Below, in pieces: positions 45,010 to 54,156 of a stretch of DNA of 64,000 nucleotides. This stretch comes from CAJJDF01 sp965657945 (GTDB taxonomy: Bacteria; Bacteroidota; Bacteroidia; Flavobacteriales_D; CAJJDF01). The translations under genes and the position numbers were made by a program. Positions within the stretch are counted from its first letter, which is position 1. The number at the start of each line of letters is the position of its first letter. The stretch is taken from positions 1 to 64,000 of the forward strand of contig CBFHPW010000007.1 of NCBI GenBank assembly GCA_965657945.1, in the 5' to 3' direction. The notes beneath the pieces were generated by a model. The model made no database searches and was not told the origin of the DNA. It saw only the letters and a list, made by a program, of their open reading frames with translations.

Positions 45010-45393
45010 ATGAGACAAGAACAAATTAAAAACTTACGCCCCGATATTCCGAAGGCAGAAATAACCAGAGGAATTTCGAAAATAGAAGAATTTCAAAATA
45101 CGGCACTCCGACAAATCATAAAATTTCAGCACGAAGTCATTCTACTCCTATTTTCTAACTATGCCAGAAAAATTCACAAAGACTGGGGATCTATATCCAA
45201 TGAAAAAAAGGAAGAGTTTATTGAAAGCGTATTGAGTAAAAACCAACAACTAAAAAATCAATACCTAGGAGTTGTTTTGGGTTTAATGAGCATAGAAGAA
45301 GTCCAATTTTATCTAGCCCATTCCTCTGAAATAAACCGAAGAATTAGTCAAATCATAAAACAAAGAATACAAACTAATTTGGGAAGTATTTAG
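45010..45393 (+). CDS. Hypothetical helical protein
   Basis: About 127 residues from ATG 45010, chosen because AAAGAGA lies just upstream and the alternative start at 44977 adds a basic tail of no clear origin. Charged, almost wholly helical, with no signal. I do not recognise the family. It sits 45 bases after the methyltransferase and 45 bases before the kinase-like gene. Confidence 0.6.
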   Translation: MRQEQIKNLRPDIPKAEITRGISKIEEFQNTALRQIIKFQHEVILLLFSNYARKIHKDWGSISNEKKEEFIESVLSKNQQLKNQYLGVVLGLMSIEEVQFYLAHSSEINRRISQIIKQRIQTNLGSI

Positions 45394-45408
45394 ATTTTCG
45401 TACCTTTT
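45379..45408 (+). promoter_or_regulatory. Promoter for the kinase-like gene
   Basis: TTG (45379-45381), 19 bases, then TACCTTTT (45401-45408), seven of eight of TAnnTTTG, beginning inside the end of the preceding gene and 30 bases ahead of the start codon at 45439. Confidence 0.5.
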
Positions 45409-45438
45409 TGGGATACAAAAAAACCAGTTAAAACTTTT

Positions 45439-46470
45439 ATGCCATTCAACCACATTGAGTACAAAAAACCTATTTACAAAATAAAAGCACCTCTGCGGGA
45501 TCACTTGGAACAATACTCCAGATTATCAGATATTTCTCTAACCTATGAGGATTTACTTCGATACCAACAGTTAATCCCAATTACGGATGAGACTGGGAAA
45601 GACACCAATTGGTTTTCGGCACTTTACCCGATCGAAGAGCAAAAATACTTCCAAGAAGAACTGGTTAAAATCTACCAAACACTGGTGGCAGATGGAGACA
45701 TTTTGAATTATGTAAAAGTGGGCAGTATTGATTTCTGCTCTTTCGGAAACTCAAAACCATTTCGAATTAAAGTAATCAATGAAATAAACGACAACTACGA
45801 CTATTTTTATATCAAAAAAGCTGATGCTTCAAGAATTTATGGGCTTGAACTGGAAGAAATATTTTCGCCCGATAAAGTAACATTTCTTGTCAATAAATCG
45901 ACATTGATTGAGGATCACGTGGTGGGTATTCCTTGCGATGAATTTATTACAAGAAATAAAAAAGTAAAAATTGAAAACAGACTCAGATTCGCAAAAGAAT
46001 TTGTAAAGTTCAACGAAAGGTGCTTTGTTCGGTTGCTTGGTGACATGCGCGCTTATAATTTTGTGGTAGAAATTACACAAGATTTTGACAACGTTCAATA
46101 CCGACTGAGAGCCATGGATTTTGATCAACAAAGTTATGAAGGGCGAAAAAACATGTATTTACCTCAGTACTATAAGGACAACCTTCCACTGGTAACTCTA
46201 GCAAGAGAATTACTCACAGACGAAATGGCGCAACAATACATGAAACAGGAAAGGGTAGCCATGAAAAAGAGGTACCTTGCCTACAAACAAAGAACAAAAT
46301 CCTTGCTAAGACGAATGAAAAAAGACACAATTTCGAGCAAAGAAAACATTGAAACACTTAAAAAAGAATTTGCTGTTTACTACAACAATCCTCAATTTTT
46401 GAATTTTAAGACCATGGGACAAATTTTAGAATTGCACATAGAAACAAAACTTGGAATAAAGATTTTTTAA
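45439..46470 (+). CDS. Unknown protein with kinase-like catalytic motifs
   Basis: 343 residues, no signal or membrane segment. Its middle resembles a divergent protein-kinase/APH fold: lysines in YFYIKKADASRIYG (about 123-134) could take the ATP-binding Lys place; LLGDMRAYNFVV (about 199-210) fits the catalytic loop with D202 and N207 spaced as in HxDxxxxN; and RAMDFDQ (D227, D229) fits the metal-binding DFD. A long basic helical tail follows from about residue 250. No family name is known to me and the fold is inferred from motif spacing alone. Confidence 0.6.
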   Translation: MPFNHIEYKKPIYKIKAPLRDHLEQYSRLSDISLTYEDLLRYQQLIPITDETGKDTNWFSALYPIEEQKYFQEELVKIYQTLVADGDILNYVKVGSIDFCSFGNSKPFRIKVINEINDNYDYFYIKKADASRIYGLELEEIFSPDKVTFLVNKSTLIEDHVVGIPCDEFITRNKKVKIENRLRFAKEFVKFNERCFVRLLGDMRAYNFVVEITQDFDNVQYRLRAMDFDQQSYEGRKNMYLPQYYKDNLPLVTLARELLTDEMAQQYMKQERVAMKKRYLAYKQRTKSLLRRMKKDTISSKENIETLKKEFAVYYNNPQFLNFKTMGQILELHIETKLGIKIF

Positions 46471-46518
46471 TTGAAACCTAAATTATCTTACTTTTATCGA
46501 TAACAATTAACACACAGA

Positions 46519-47679
46519 ATGAACAACTTTGAATTTTATAACCCGACCAAAATTATTTTTGGAAAAGGTGAGATCACCAAACTAAAAAACGAAATACCGA
46601 AAGAGTCTAAAATTCTCGTTTTATTTGGTGGAGGAAGTATAAAAAAGAACGGAATCTATAACCAAGTCTCTGATGCATTGGAGGGATTTGAGTGGACAGA
46701 ATTTGGCGGTATACCTCCCAATCCTGAATACAAAGTATTACTAAAAGCCCTGGAAATAATCAAAAAAGAAAACATCACTTATCTATTGGCAGTAGGTGGA
46801 GGATCGGTAATAGATGGAACCAAGTTCTTGAGTTCGGCTGCCTTGTACGAAGGAAAAGAACCTTGGGACATTCTTAAAAACAAAATAAGAACGGAAGTGG
46901 GAATGCCTTTTGGTACTGTTTTAACCCTGCCAGCTACTGGAAGCGAAATGAACTCAGGAGCAGTAGTCACCAATGCAGAAACAAGTGAGAAATTTGGAAT
47001 GGGAGGCCCCGGATTATTTCCTCAGTTCTCAATTCTAGACCCATCTGTTGTGCACTCTATACCTGAAAAACAACTAGCAAACGGATTGGCAGACTCATTC
47101 ACTCATGTTTTGGAACAATATATGACCTACCCCAACGATGCAATTCTCCAGGACAGGTTTGCAGAAAGCATTTTGAGTTCTATTCTAGAAACCGCCCCAA
47201 GAATCATGGAAAATCCTGCCGATTACAAATCTGCAGCAAACTTTATGTGGAACTGCACCATGGCACTAAACGGAATGATACAAAAAGGAGTTCCTACCGA
47301 CTGGGCTATTCACGCAATGGGTCATGAGCTTACCGCTTTTTACGGAATAGATCATGCCCGTACATTGGCAATTCTTACAAAAAGTCATTACACCTTTAAC
47401 TTAGAAACCAAGCAAGAAAAATTGGCGCAATGTGCCGAGAGAGTTTTTGGAATTACAGAAGGGGATCAAAAAGAAAAAGCCGAACAATGCATCGAAGCTA
47501 TCGAAGAGTTTTTTCTTTCGATAGGGATAAGCACTAATTTATCAAGCTATACAAACCAATTTGAGGGTACGGCACAAAAAATAGCACAACGATTTACAGA
47601 AAGAGGTTGGACAGGCATAGGTGAACTCGGAAAATTGACACCAGAACATGTGGAGGCCATTGTAGAAATGAGCTACTAA
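46519..47679 (+). CDS. Iron-containing alcohol dehydrogenase (YqhD/BdhA type)
   Basis: 386 residues of the group III Fe-ADH family, usually NADPH-dependent aldehyde reductases. Visible: TKIIFGKGEI, the cofactor loop GGGSIKKNG and VGGGSVIDGTKF, and metal ligands in DSFTHVLEQYM and HAMGHELTAFYGIDHARTLAI. YqhD-like enzymes reduce aldehydes from lipid peroxidation. It is followed after 11 bases by a Crp/Fnr regulator in the same direction, which may control it. Confidence 0.93.
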   Translation: MNNFEFYNPTKIIFGKGEITKLKNEIPKESKILVLFGGGSIKKNGIYNQVSDALEGFEWTEFGGIPPNPEYKVLLKALEIIKKENITYLLAVGGGSVIDGTKFLSSAALYEGKEPWDILKNKIRTEVGMPFGTVLTLPATGSEMNSGAVVTNAETSEKFGMGGPGLFPQFSILDPSVVHSIPEKQLANGLADSFTHVLEQYMTYPNDAILQDRFAESILSSILETAPRIMENPADYKSAANFMWNCTMALNGMIQKGVPTDWAIHAMGHELTAFYGIDHARTLAILTKSHYTFNLETKQEKLAQCAERVFGITEGDQKEKAEQCIEAIEEFFLSIGISTNLSSYTNQFEGTAQKIAQRFTERGWTGIGELGKLTPEHVEAIVEMSY

Positions 47680-47690
47680 TACTTTTTGCT

Positions 47691-48281
47691 ATGGCACCCG
47701 ATTCGAACTTTCATTTCTTGTCCTTTTTAAACCCTAATTTCAAACCTTCATCGGAGTTAGAAAAACAATATGAGGGTGCATTTCAGGTAAAGAAAATCAA
47801 GAAAAAAGAAATAGTACAACACAAAGGCGATACAAAATCAAAAGCCTTTTTTGTGAGAAAAGGACTTTTAAAAAGTTATGTTTTAGATGAAAAAGGGAAG
47901 GAACATATTTTTATGTTTGCCCCAGAAAACTGGATTGTTACTGACATTAACTCTGTAGTGAACTTTGGCAAAACGGAGCTTTTTATTCAAGCCTTAGAAG
48001 ACTCAGAAGTTGAAATAATACAAGGAGATGCCTTCTTAGAATTGACAGAAGAAATTCAAACTAATCATAAGACTGAGGTTCAAAAATTATTAAAAAGAAA
48101 TGCTGTACTACAAAAAAGAATTATCTCGCTCATGAGTAAATCAGCGTTTGAAAGATATGAGGATTTCATCGCAACCTACCCTGGAATAGTTCAACGAGTT
48201 CCTCAAAAGCTCATTGCATCTTACCTGGGAATTACTCCTCAAGCATTGAGTAAAACAATTTCCCATTCTTACAAGAAATAA
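47691..48281 (+). CDS. Crp/Fnr family transcriptional regulator
   Basis: 196 residues: an N-terminal cyclic-nucleotide-binding-like barrel (HKGDTKSKAFFVRKGLLKSYVLDEKGKEHIFMFAPENWIV) and a short C-terminal winged helix with YEDFIATYPGIVQRVPQKLIASYLGITPQALSKTI. No FNR-type cysteine cluster is seen, so the effector is unknown. The ligand pocket lacks the classical cAMP RxAxV motif. Co-directional with the alcohol dehydrogenase. A terminator follows. Confidence 0.88.
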   Translation: MAPDSNFHFLSFLNPNFKPSSELEKQYEGAFQVKKIKKKEIVQHKGDTKSKAFFVRKGLLKSYVLDEKGKEHIFMFAPENWIVTDINSVVNFGKTELFIQALEDSEVEIIQGDAFLELTEEIQTNHKTEVQKLLKRNAVLQKRIISLMSKSAFERYEDFIATYPGIVQRVPQKLIASYLGITPQALSKTISHSYKK

Positions 48282-48380
48282 AAAAATGATAACCTAGATG
48301 AATGCAACCATCTTCAACTAAACCTACATTTGGGTTCAATATAGATTGTTTAGTTTTTAATAGGGTTAAGCAATTTTACG

Positions 48381-48414
48381 AAAAAGGTTCAAACGAAAGT
48401 TAGAGCCTTTTTTT
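48381..48414 (+). terminator. Terminator after the Crp/Fnr gene
   Basis: AAAAAGGTTC pairs with GAGCCTTTTT (one T-G wobble) and is followed by T residues, about 100 bases after the stop. Confidence 0.65.
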
Positions 48415-48476
48415 GTTGACTAATTCCACACATAAAACGTAACTTAGTATTTCATTACAAACTGCTAAATTCTTTT

Positions 48477-49760
48477 ATGAAAATCAATATATTTTGGCTA
48501 CGAAGAGACCTAAGATTATCCGACAATGTTGGGTTTTCTGAAGCACTAAATAGCGACTTTCCCGTTCTTCCCATTTTTATTTTCGATAAAAAAATACTGG
48601 ACGAACTGCCTGAAGACGATGCCAGACTATCTTTTATACACGACACATTATCCGTTATGAATTTGGATTTAAAAAAAAATAGGGCTGGTATAAAAGGGCT
48701 TTATGGAAATCCTAAAGAATGCATAAAGAATTTAGTTAAGGAGTATGAAATAAATGCCATTTATACCAACCGCGATTATGAACCGTATGCACTGAACCGA
48801 GATAAAGAAATTAGTGAGTTTTTGGCGTCAAAAGGGATAGAATTTAAAACGTACAAAGATCAAGTGATTTTTGAAAAATCTGAGGTAACAAAAGACGATG
48901 GAAAACCTTATACAGTCTACACTCCTTTCAAAAACAAATGGCTCTCTCACTTCGACAAATCAGAAATGATTAAAGACCATCAGCTCAATCTGAAGAACTG
49001 CCTTGTAGGTAATTTTGATTTTCCTTCTCTTTCTCAAATGGGATTCACAAAAAGTGACATAAAAGTTCAACCCATAAACCTAACTCAATTAGATGACTAT
49101 GAGGAAACAAGAAATTTTCCTGCCATGGATGGGACGAGTTATTTAGGTCCTCATTTTCGATTCGGAACTGTTAGTGTAAGAAGTATTATTAGGAAATTAG
49201 AAAATAAAGACGCAGTATTTTTGAGCGAGATAATCTGGCGTGAATTTTTTATGCAAATTCTTTATCATTTTCCTCACGTAGTTTCTAATAATTTTAGATC
49301 CAAGTATGACGGAATAAAATGGAGAAACAACGAAGAAGATTTCGAAAAATGGTGTCAAGGTAAAACAGGATACCCAATGGTAGACGCAGGAATGAGGCAG
49401 CTGAGCAAAACAGGATACATGCACAATAGAGTGAGAATGGTAACTGCAAGTTTTTTAGTAAAACACCTGTTGATAGATTGGAAATGGGGAGAAGCCTATT
49501 TTGCAAAAAAACTCTTGGATTATGAACTTGCATCAAACAATGGAAACTGGCAATGGGCAGCCGGAACTGGTTGCGATGCAAGTCCCTACTTTCGCGTATT
49601 TAATCCCGAATCACAATTAGTGAAATTTGATAAAAAAATGCAATACATACAAAAATGGGCCCCAGAATATCAAGAACTTATTTTTCCAAAACCCATGGTT
49701 GAACATAAATTTGCCAGGGAAAGAGCCATAGCAACTTATAAAGAAGGTATTGAGAACTAA
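48477..49760 (+). CDS. phr: Deoxyribodipyrimidine photo-lyase
   Basis: 427 residues of the cryptochrome/photolyase family, repairing UV pyrimidine dimers with blue light. N-terminal Rossmann start (INIFWLRRDLRLSDNVG); C-terminal FAD domain with EIIWREFFMQILYH, KTGYPMVDAGMRQLSKTGYMHNRVRM, and NNGNWQWAAGTGCDASPYFRVFNP. The length and tryptophan-rich core favour CPD photolyase over cryptochrome. Neighbours are not DNA repair genes; light protection fits a pigmented bacterium. Confidence 0.92.
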   Translation: MKINIFWLRRDLRLSDNVGFSEALNSDFPVLPIFIFDKKILDELPEDDARLSFIHDTLSVMNLDLKKNRAGIKGLYGNPKECIKNLVKEYEINAIYTNRDYEPYALNRDKEISEFLASKGIEFKTYKDQVIFEKSEVTKDDGKPYTVYTPFKNKWLSHFDKSEMIKDHQLNLKNCLVGNFDFPSLSQMGFTKSDIKVQPINLTQLDDYEETRNFPAMDGTSYLGPHFRFGTVSVRSIIRKLENKDAVFLSEIIWREFFMQILYHFPHVVSNNFRSKYDGIKWRNNEEDFEKWCQGKTGYPMVDAGMRQLSKTGYMHNRVRMVTASFLVKHLLIDWKWGEAYFAKKLLDYELASNNGNWQWAAGTGCDASPYFRVFNPESQLVKFDKKMQYIQKWAPEYQELIFPKPMVEHKFARERAIATYKEGIEN

Positions 49761-49820
49761 GCCGACTCACTAGCTTGCAACAGCCAATAAAAATTCATTT
49801 ATCAAAATTAAACCTAGAAC

Positions 49821-50726
49821 ATGAACATACTTATAACTGGCGGAACAGGATTAATTGGAAAAAGGTTAACGGAATTATTGTTTGAAAAAGGACATTCGGT
49901 TTCTATACTAAGTCGATCCAAAAAAGCAACTTCCGATTCCATTCGATATTATACTTGGGATTTAAAGAAAAAAACAATTGAAAAAGAGGCAATTCAGCAA
50001 GCTGATGTTATTGTTCATTTGGCCGGAGCAAATGTTGGCGCGGGAAGGTGGACCAGCAAAAGAAAAAAGGAAATCATAGATAGTAGAGTTGATTCTGGGA
50101 ACCTTCTTTTTTCAGAAGTAAAAAAACACAATCCCGATTTAAAAGCTTTTGTCACTTCCTCGGCAATTGGCTATTACGGAATGACAACTACTGACAATGT
50201 GTATACCGAAGAAGACAAACCTGGATTTGATTTTTTGGCGAATGTATGCTTAAAGTGGGAAGCTGTAGCTGACCAATTTAACACACTAGGAATCAGAACA
50301 GCAAAGCTAAGGACTGGTGTGGTGCTTGATAAAAATGAGGGAGCCCTAGCAAAACTTATCACACCAATAAAACTTGGAATCGGTTCAGCTCTAGGCTCAG
50401 GAAATCAAGCTATGCCTTGGATTCATCTCGAGGATATTTGCGGAATCTACATTCATTTGATTGAAAACTCCCAGTTACAAGGAGCGTTTAATGGCGTATC
50501 ACCTAGTCATGAAAACAATCAAGAATTTTCAAAAACTGTTGCCAAGGTTCTCAAGAAACCGTTTTGGTTTCCTAAAGTTCCTAGTTTTGCAATTCGTTTA
50601 GTTTTGGGAGAACAGGCAGTAATTGCACTAGAAGGATCACGCATTTCGTGTCGAAAAATTCAGGAAGCTGGATATTCCTTTCGATTCGCAAACCTATCCG
50701 AAGCATTGAATGAAATTCTATGCTAA
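49821..50726 (+). CDS. TIGR01777 family NAD-dependent epimerase-like protein
   Basis: 301 residues of the extended SDR type (YfcH relatives). NILITGGTGLIGKRLTELLFEKGHSV binds the cofactor; HLAGANVGAGRW, SSAIGYYG and the C-terminal DUF1731 portion (FWFPKVPSFAIRLVLGEQAVIALEGSRI) define TIGR01777. Substrate unknown. Its stop overlaps the convergent idi gene by 9 bases. Confidence 0.9.
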   Translation: MNILITGGTGLIGKRLTELLFEKGHSVSILSRSKKATSDSIRYYTWDLKKKTIEKEAIQQADVIVHLAGANVGAGRWTSKRKKEIIDSRVDSGNLLFSEVKKHNPDLKAFVTSSAIGYYGMTTTDNVYTEEDKPGFDFLANVCLKWEAVADQFNTLGIRTAKLRTGVVLDKNEGALAKLITPIKLGIGSALGSGNQAMPWIHLEDICGIYIHLIENSQLQGAFNGVSPSHENNQEFSKTVAKVLKKPFWFPKVPSFAIRLVLGEQAVIALEGSRISCRKIQEAGYSFRFANLSEALNEILC

Positions 50727-51233
50727 CTCAGTTTTTACTCTTTCAAACAACATCTTAAACCACTCAGTAAATTGATCAGGAAACCTATTCATTTCTGTTT
50801 GTAAATCTTCCGTTGAAACATAACGAAAACTTGCCACTTCGTCTTTATTTATTACTGGCTCATTGTTGGTAGTACCAAAAAACACATGGTCCAACTCATG
50901 CTCCACCATTTCATCATCCAACTCGGCACGATACACAAAGCTAAACTTCTTTTCTAACGAAGATTCCATTCCCATTTCCTCTTGCAGTCTTCTTTTGGCA
51001 GCATCAATTGTATTCTCGTCTTGCATGGGATGAGTACAAGCCGTATTGCTCCAAAGTAATCCAGAGTGGTATTTGTGTGCAGCTCTTTGTTGCAAAAGCC
51101 ATTCTTTCTTATCGTTAAACACTAAAACAGAAATAGCCCTGTGCAAAATTCCCTTTCGATGAGCTTCCATTTTCTCAACAAAACCAATTACCTCATCCTG
51201 TTGGTTTACTGCTATTACTTCGTGTGGATTCAT
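50718..51233 (-). CDS. idi: Isopentenyl-diphosphate delta-isomerase, type I
   Basis: Interconverts IPP and DMAPP, the first units for carotenoids. A 171-residue Nudix-fold enzyme with the active Cys in SNTACTHP (about 59-66), the acidic EEMGME block and EHELDHVFFG carrying the second active-site Glu. Last gene of the carotenoid operon; its start ATG overlaps the preceding stop (4 bases), so it is translationally coupled. Confidence 0.93.
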   Translation of the reverse strand: MNPHEVIAVNQQDEVIGFVEKMEAHRKGILHRAISVLVFNDKKEWLLQQRAAHKYHSGLLWSNTACTHPMQDENTIDAAKRRLQEEMGMESSLEKKFSFVYRAELDDEMVEHELDHVFFGTTNNEPVINKDEVASFRYVSTEDLQTEMNRFPDQFTEWFKMLFERVKTELA

Positions 51234-51742
51234 CCTACTTTGTATTTTTTTGCCAATTCTTTAAATCTGTTTTCTGTGTCATTTGCTACCAAATTGTTGA
51301 CAATCATTTTTTTGGTCTCATCAGAAACACTTGATTTTTCGAGATTTTTTATGAGGTAAGCCACATCTTTTTCTACCTGATTTGAGTACCCTAGAAAGCT
51401 AGGGGCATTCATCTGTACCATTAGTCTTAGGTGAATATTCTCCACATTGCGATTCATTTTTATAGATTGCTCCAACATATCTTTTCCTTCATTGAACCAA
51501 CTGTACTTCGAAATTGGATTTGACACATACTGGGCCATCATCATTTTACAAACTCCTTTGTAGGCGTTGATGGTTATTTTTTCTTTCAAATCGCCTACAG
51601 CAATTTCCTCTTTTAAAAAAGATTCGGCTGATGACTTATCAGTAACCTGTTGAAAATCTTTTCTAAAACTAGCTAAATCATTTCCTGCCGAAAGTGAGAA
51701 AGATAATACAACCAAGAAAAGAAGTGTAACAAAACGTTTCAT
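51230..51742 (-). CDS. Secreted unknown protein of the carotenoid operon
   Basis: 170 residues with a signal peptide ending SFSLSAG, then an all-helical mature part (KGVCKMMMAQYVSNPISKYSWF, MNAPSFLGYS). Overlaps crtB by 4 bases before it and idi by 4 bases after it, so it is made in step with them. I do not know its family beyond its recurrence in flavobacterial carotenoid clusters; it may help pigment placement at the membrane, which is inference. Confidence 0.7.
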   Translation of the reverse strand: MKRFVTLLFLVVLSFSLSAGNDLASFRKDFQQVTDKSSAESFLKEEIAVGDLKEKITINAYKGVCKMMMAQYVSNPISKYSWFNEGKDMLEQSIKMNRNVENIHLRLMVQMNAPSFLGYSNQVEKDVAYLIKNLEKSSVSDETKKMIVNNLVANDTENRFKELAKKYKVG

Positions 51743-52578
51743 ATTATTCTCATTTTATAATCAAAATATGACTTCGTCAACAAGGCAAATTTCATTGGAT
51801 TACTCACTCGTATTCTGTTAGACTTAATGTCTTCTACATCGCTGTTAATCAATTTTTTGAGCAATTTGCTGTAATATTTGTAAGCTGTGTAAACACCAAA
51901 TTTAGCAGACTCTGGGAGTTTTTTTATTCCCTCAAAAGCTTCGTTAAAATCTTGTTGTATTTCAATGATAATTTCCGCTTTATTTTCTTCACTCAATCCC
52001 ATTCCTTCTAAATGAGGAAAATACACCCTGTTCAATTCTTCTGAATCTGCCTTTAAATCTCTCAAAAAATTCACTTTTTGAAATGCACTTCCCAACTTCA
52101 TTGCTGGTTCTTTTAACTCATCGTACATTTTTTGATCTCCATTCACAAAAACTTTCAAACACATTAACCCTACAACATCGGCAGAACCATAAATATACTC
52201 TTGGTAATCTTCGGTGGTTGAATAAATATTTTTATTTAAATCAAATTTCATACTTTTCATAAAAGCATCCACCAATTTATAATCAATCTGATACTTTTTT
52301 AACACATCTTGAAAAGAATTCAATATTGGATTTAAGCTTATGCCTCTTTCTATTGCTAGTTTCAAGTCTTTTTCAAATTCCAGAATTAACGTTTCTTTGT
52401 CGTAGTCGTGAAAAGTATCGACTATTTCATCTGCAAATCTCACAAAACCATAAATGGCATGGATATCATCTTGAATTTTTGGCGACAACATTTTTACAGC
52501 CAAAGAAAAGGATGTGCTGTAATTGGTTGTTACAATTTTACTTGCCTCATAAGACACTTTGTCAAATATACTTTTCAT
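51739..52578 (-). CDS. crtB: Phytoene synthase
   Basis: Joins two geranylgeranyl-PP to phytoene. Squalene/phytoene synthase family: first Asp-rich site FADEIVDTFHD (about 48-58), YIYGSADVVGLMCL, and the second site NFLRDLKADSEELNRVYFP. 279 residues is normal. It starts 27 bases after crtI ends and is coupled to the next gene. Confidence 0.93.
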   Translation of the reverse strand: MKSIFDKVSYEASKIVTTNYSTSFSLAVKMLSPKIQDDIHAIYGFVRFADEIVDTFHDYDKETLILEFEKDLKLAIERGISLNPILNSFQDVLKKYQIDYKLVDAFMKSMKFDLNKNIYSTTEDYQEYIYGSADVVGLMCLKVFVNGDQKMYDELKEPAMKLGSAFQKVNFLRDLKADSEELNRVYFPHLEGMGLSEENKAEIIIEIQQDFNEAFEGIKKLPESAKFGVYTAYKYYSKLLKKLINSDVEDIKSNRIRVSNPMKFALLTKSYFDYKMRII

Positions 52579-52605
52579 ACTCTTTTCTAGTTAACTTATT
52601 ACTTT

Positions 52606-54090
52606 CTACGCAATGCTTGCTAAATTCATTTTTTCTATCAGATCACTCACCACTTTACCCGAAATAAGGGAAGGAGGAACTCCTGGTCCTGGCGAGGTTA
52701 ATTGACCTGTATAAAATAAATTCTCTACTTTCTTGCTTTTTAATTTTGGCTTTAAAAATGCCGTTTGCTTCAAGGTATTGGCCAATCCGTAGGCGTTTCC
52801 TTTAAATGAATTATACACCTCCACAAAATCTGAGTGAGCAAAAGATTCGTACACTTCGATGTGAGGCCTAATGTCCTCCCCAATATGCTTTGTTAATCTA
52901 TCACAAATCATATCAAAATACTTTTTCCTTATTTCCTCTGAGTCATTAGTTAATTCAGTAGAAACTGGAACTAAAAAAAACATGTTCTCTTTGCCTTCCG
53001 GAGCAACTGAATCATCCGTTTTACTGGGACTACAGATATAAAAAAGTGGGTTATCTGGCCATTTGTGTGTATCGTATATTTCGGTAGCATGAACATCAAA
53101 GCTTTCGTCAAAAAACAAATTGTGGTGCTTAATGCCATCCACTTTTTTATTTACACCCACGTAATACAACAAACTTGAAGGGGCCATTGTTCTTTTATCC
53201 CAATATTTCTGTGTATAATTTCTTTCTTTTTCCTCGAGCAGCTTTTGTTCCGTGTGGTGATAATCTGCTCCACTCACAATAATGTCGGCCAAAATGGTTT
53301 CTCCATTCACCCTCAAACCTTTTGCTTCTCTATTCTCAACGATTATTTTCTCAACAGGAGAGTTTGTATGAAACTTAACTCCTAGCTCTTTGGCAACCGT
53401 AACCATTCCCTCAACAATTTTCCCCATTCCTCCCATAGGGTACCAAGTTCCTAATACCATATCGGCATAATTCATCAAACTGTAAAGGGAAGGAGTATTC
53501 TGTGGTTTTGCCCCCAAAAAAAGTACGGGAAACTCCAACAACTCAATTAATTTTGGGTGTTTAAAATAACTACGAATGTGTTTGCTGATTGGCTTGAATA
53601 AATCGAGGGACATTCCTTTTTTGGCAATATCGATAGTCATAAATTCTTTGATGGACAAAGAAGGTTTAGTCACAAACTCACCCATCCCAACTTCGTACTT
53701 GGTTTGAGCTTCCTTCATGAACTCCTCTAATTTTGCTCCAGATCCTTTTTCGTAGCGCTCAAAATAAGCCTTCAATTCAGTCATATCTGACGGAATATCG
53801 TCAGGAGCATCTTTCCAAAACACTCTATAACTTGGCGATAGTCTTACCAACTCATAAAAATCGCTCACTTTTTTTCCAAAATCCTCGAAATAACTTTCAA
53901 ACACATCCGGCATCCAATACCAACTCGGACCCATATCAAAAGTAAAATCTTCGATTTGCTTGACCCTAGCTCTTCCTCCCAACGAACTATTCTTCTCGTA
54001 AACCGATACGCTAAAACCTGACTTTGCAAGATAACTTGCCGCTGACAAGGACGAAAATCCTGATCCTATTATTGCTACTTTTTTCTTCAT
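52606..54090 (-). CDS. crtI: Phytoene desaturase
   Basis: FAD enzyme that desaturates phytoene to lycopene. The N-terminal FAD motif AIIGSGFSSLSAASYLAKSG, SLGGRARV, and the C-terminal YTGQLTSPGPGVPPSLISGK (bacterial-type CrtI signature) are clear. 494 residues, full length. Preceded by the merR gene with a 66-base gap. The operon carries no lycopene cyclase or hydroxylase, so those must lie elsewhere. Confidence 0.94.
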   Translation of the reverse strand: MKKKVAIIGSGFSSLSAASYLAKSGFSVSVYEKNSSLGGRARVKQIEDFTFDMGPSWYWMPDVFESYFEDFGKKVSDFYELVRLSPSYRVFWKDAPDDIPSDMTELKAYFERYEKGSGAKLEEFMKEAQTKYEVGMGEFVTKPSLSIKEFMTIDIAKKGMSLDLFKPISKHIRSYFKHPKLIELLEFPVLFLGAKPQNTPSLYSLMNYADMVLGTWYPMGGMGKIVEGMVTVAKELGVKFHTNSPVEKIIVENREAKGLRVNGETILADIIVSGADYHHTEQKLLEEKERNYTQKYWDKRTMAPSSLLYYVGVNKKVDGIKHHNLFFDESFDVHATEIYDTHKWPDNPLFYICSPSKTDDSVAPEGKENMFFLVPVSTELTNDSEEIRKKYFDMICDRLTKHIGEDIRPHIEVYESFAHSDFVEVYNSFKGNAYGLANTLKQTAFLKPKLKSKKVENLFYTGQLTSPGPGVPPSLISGKVVSDLIEKMNLASIA

Positions 54091-54156
54091 TTGCTTAACG
54101 AATATGCAAAATAATTAAGATTAAACAATGAGTTTCCCAAACTATCCACTTTCTTT

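Noticed and set aside
47691..48281. Reading the regulator as an oxygen-sensing FNR
   Set aside because: No cysteine cluster is present in the N-terminal region.
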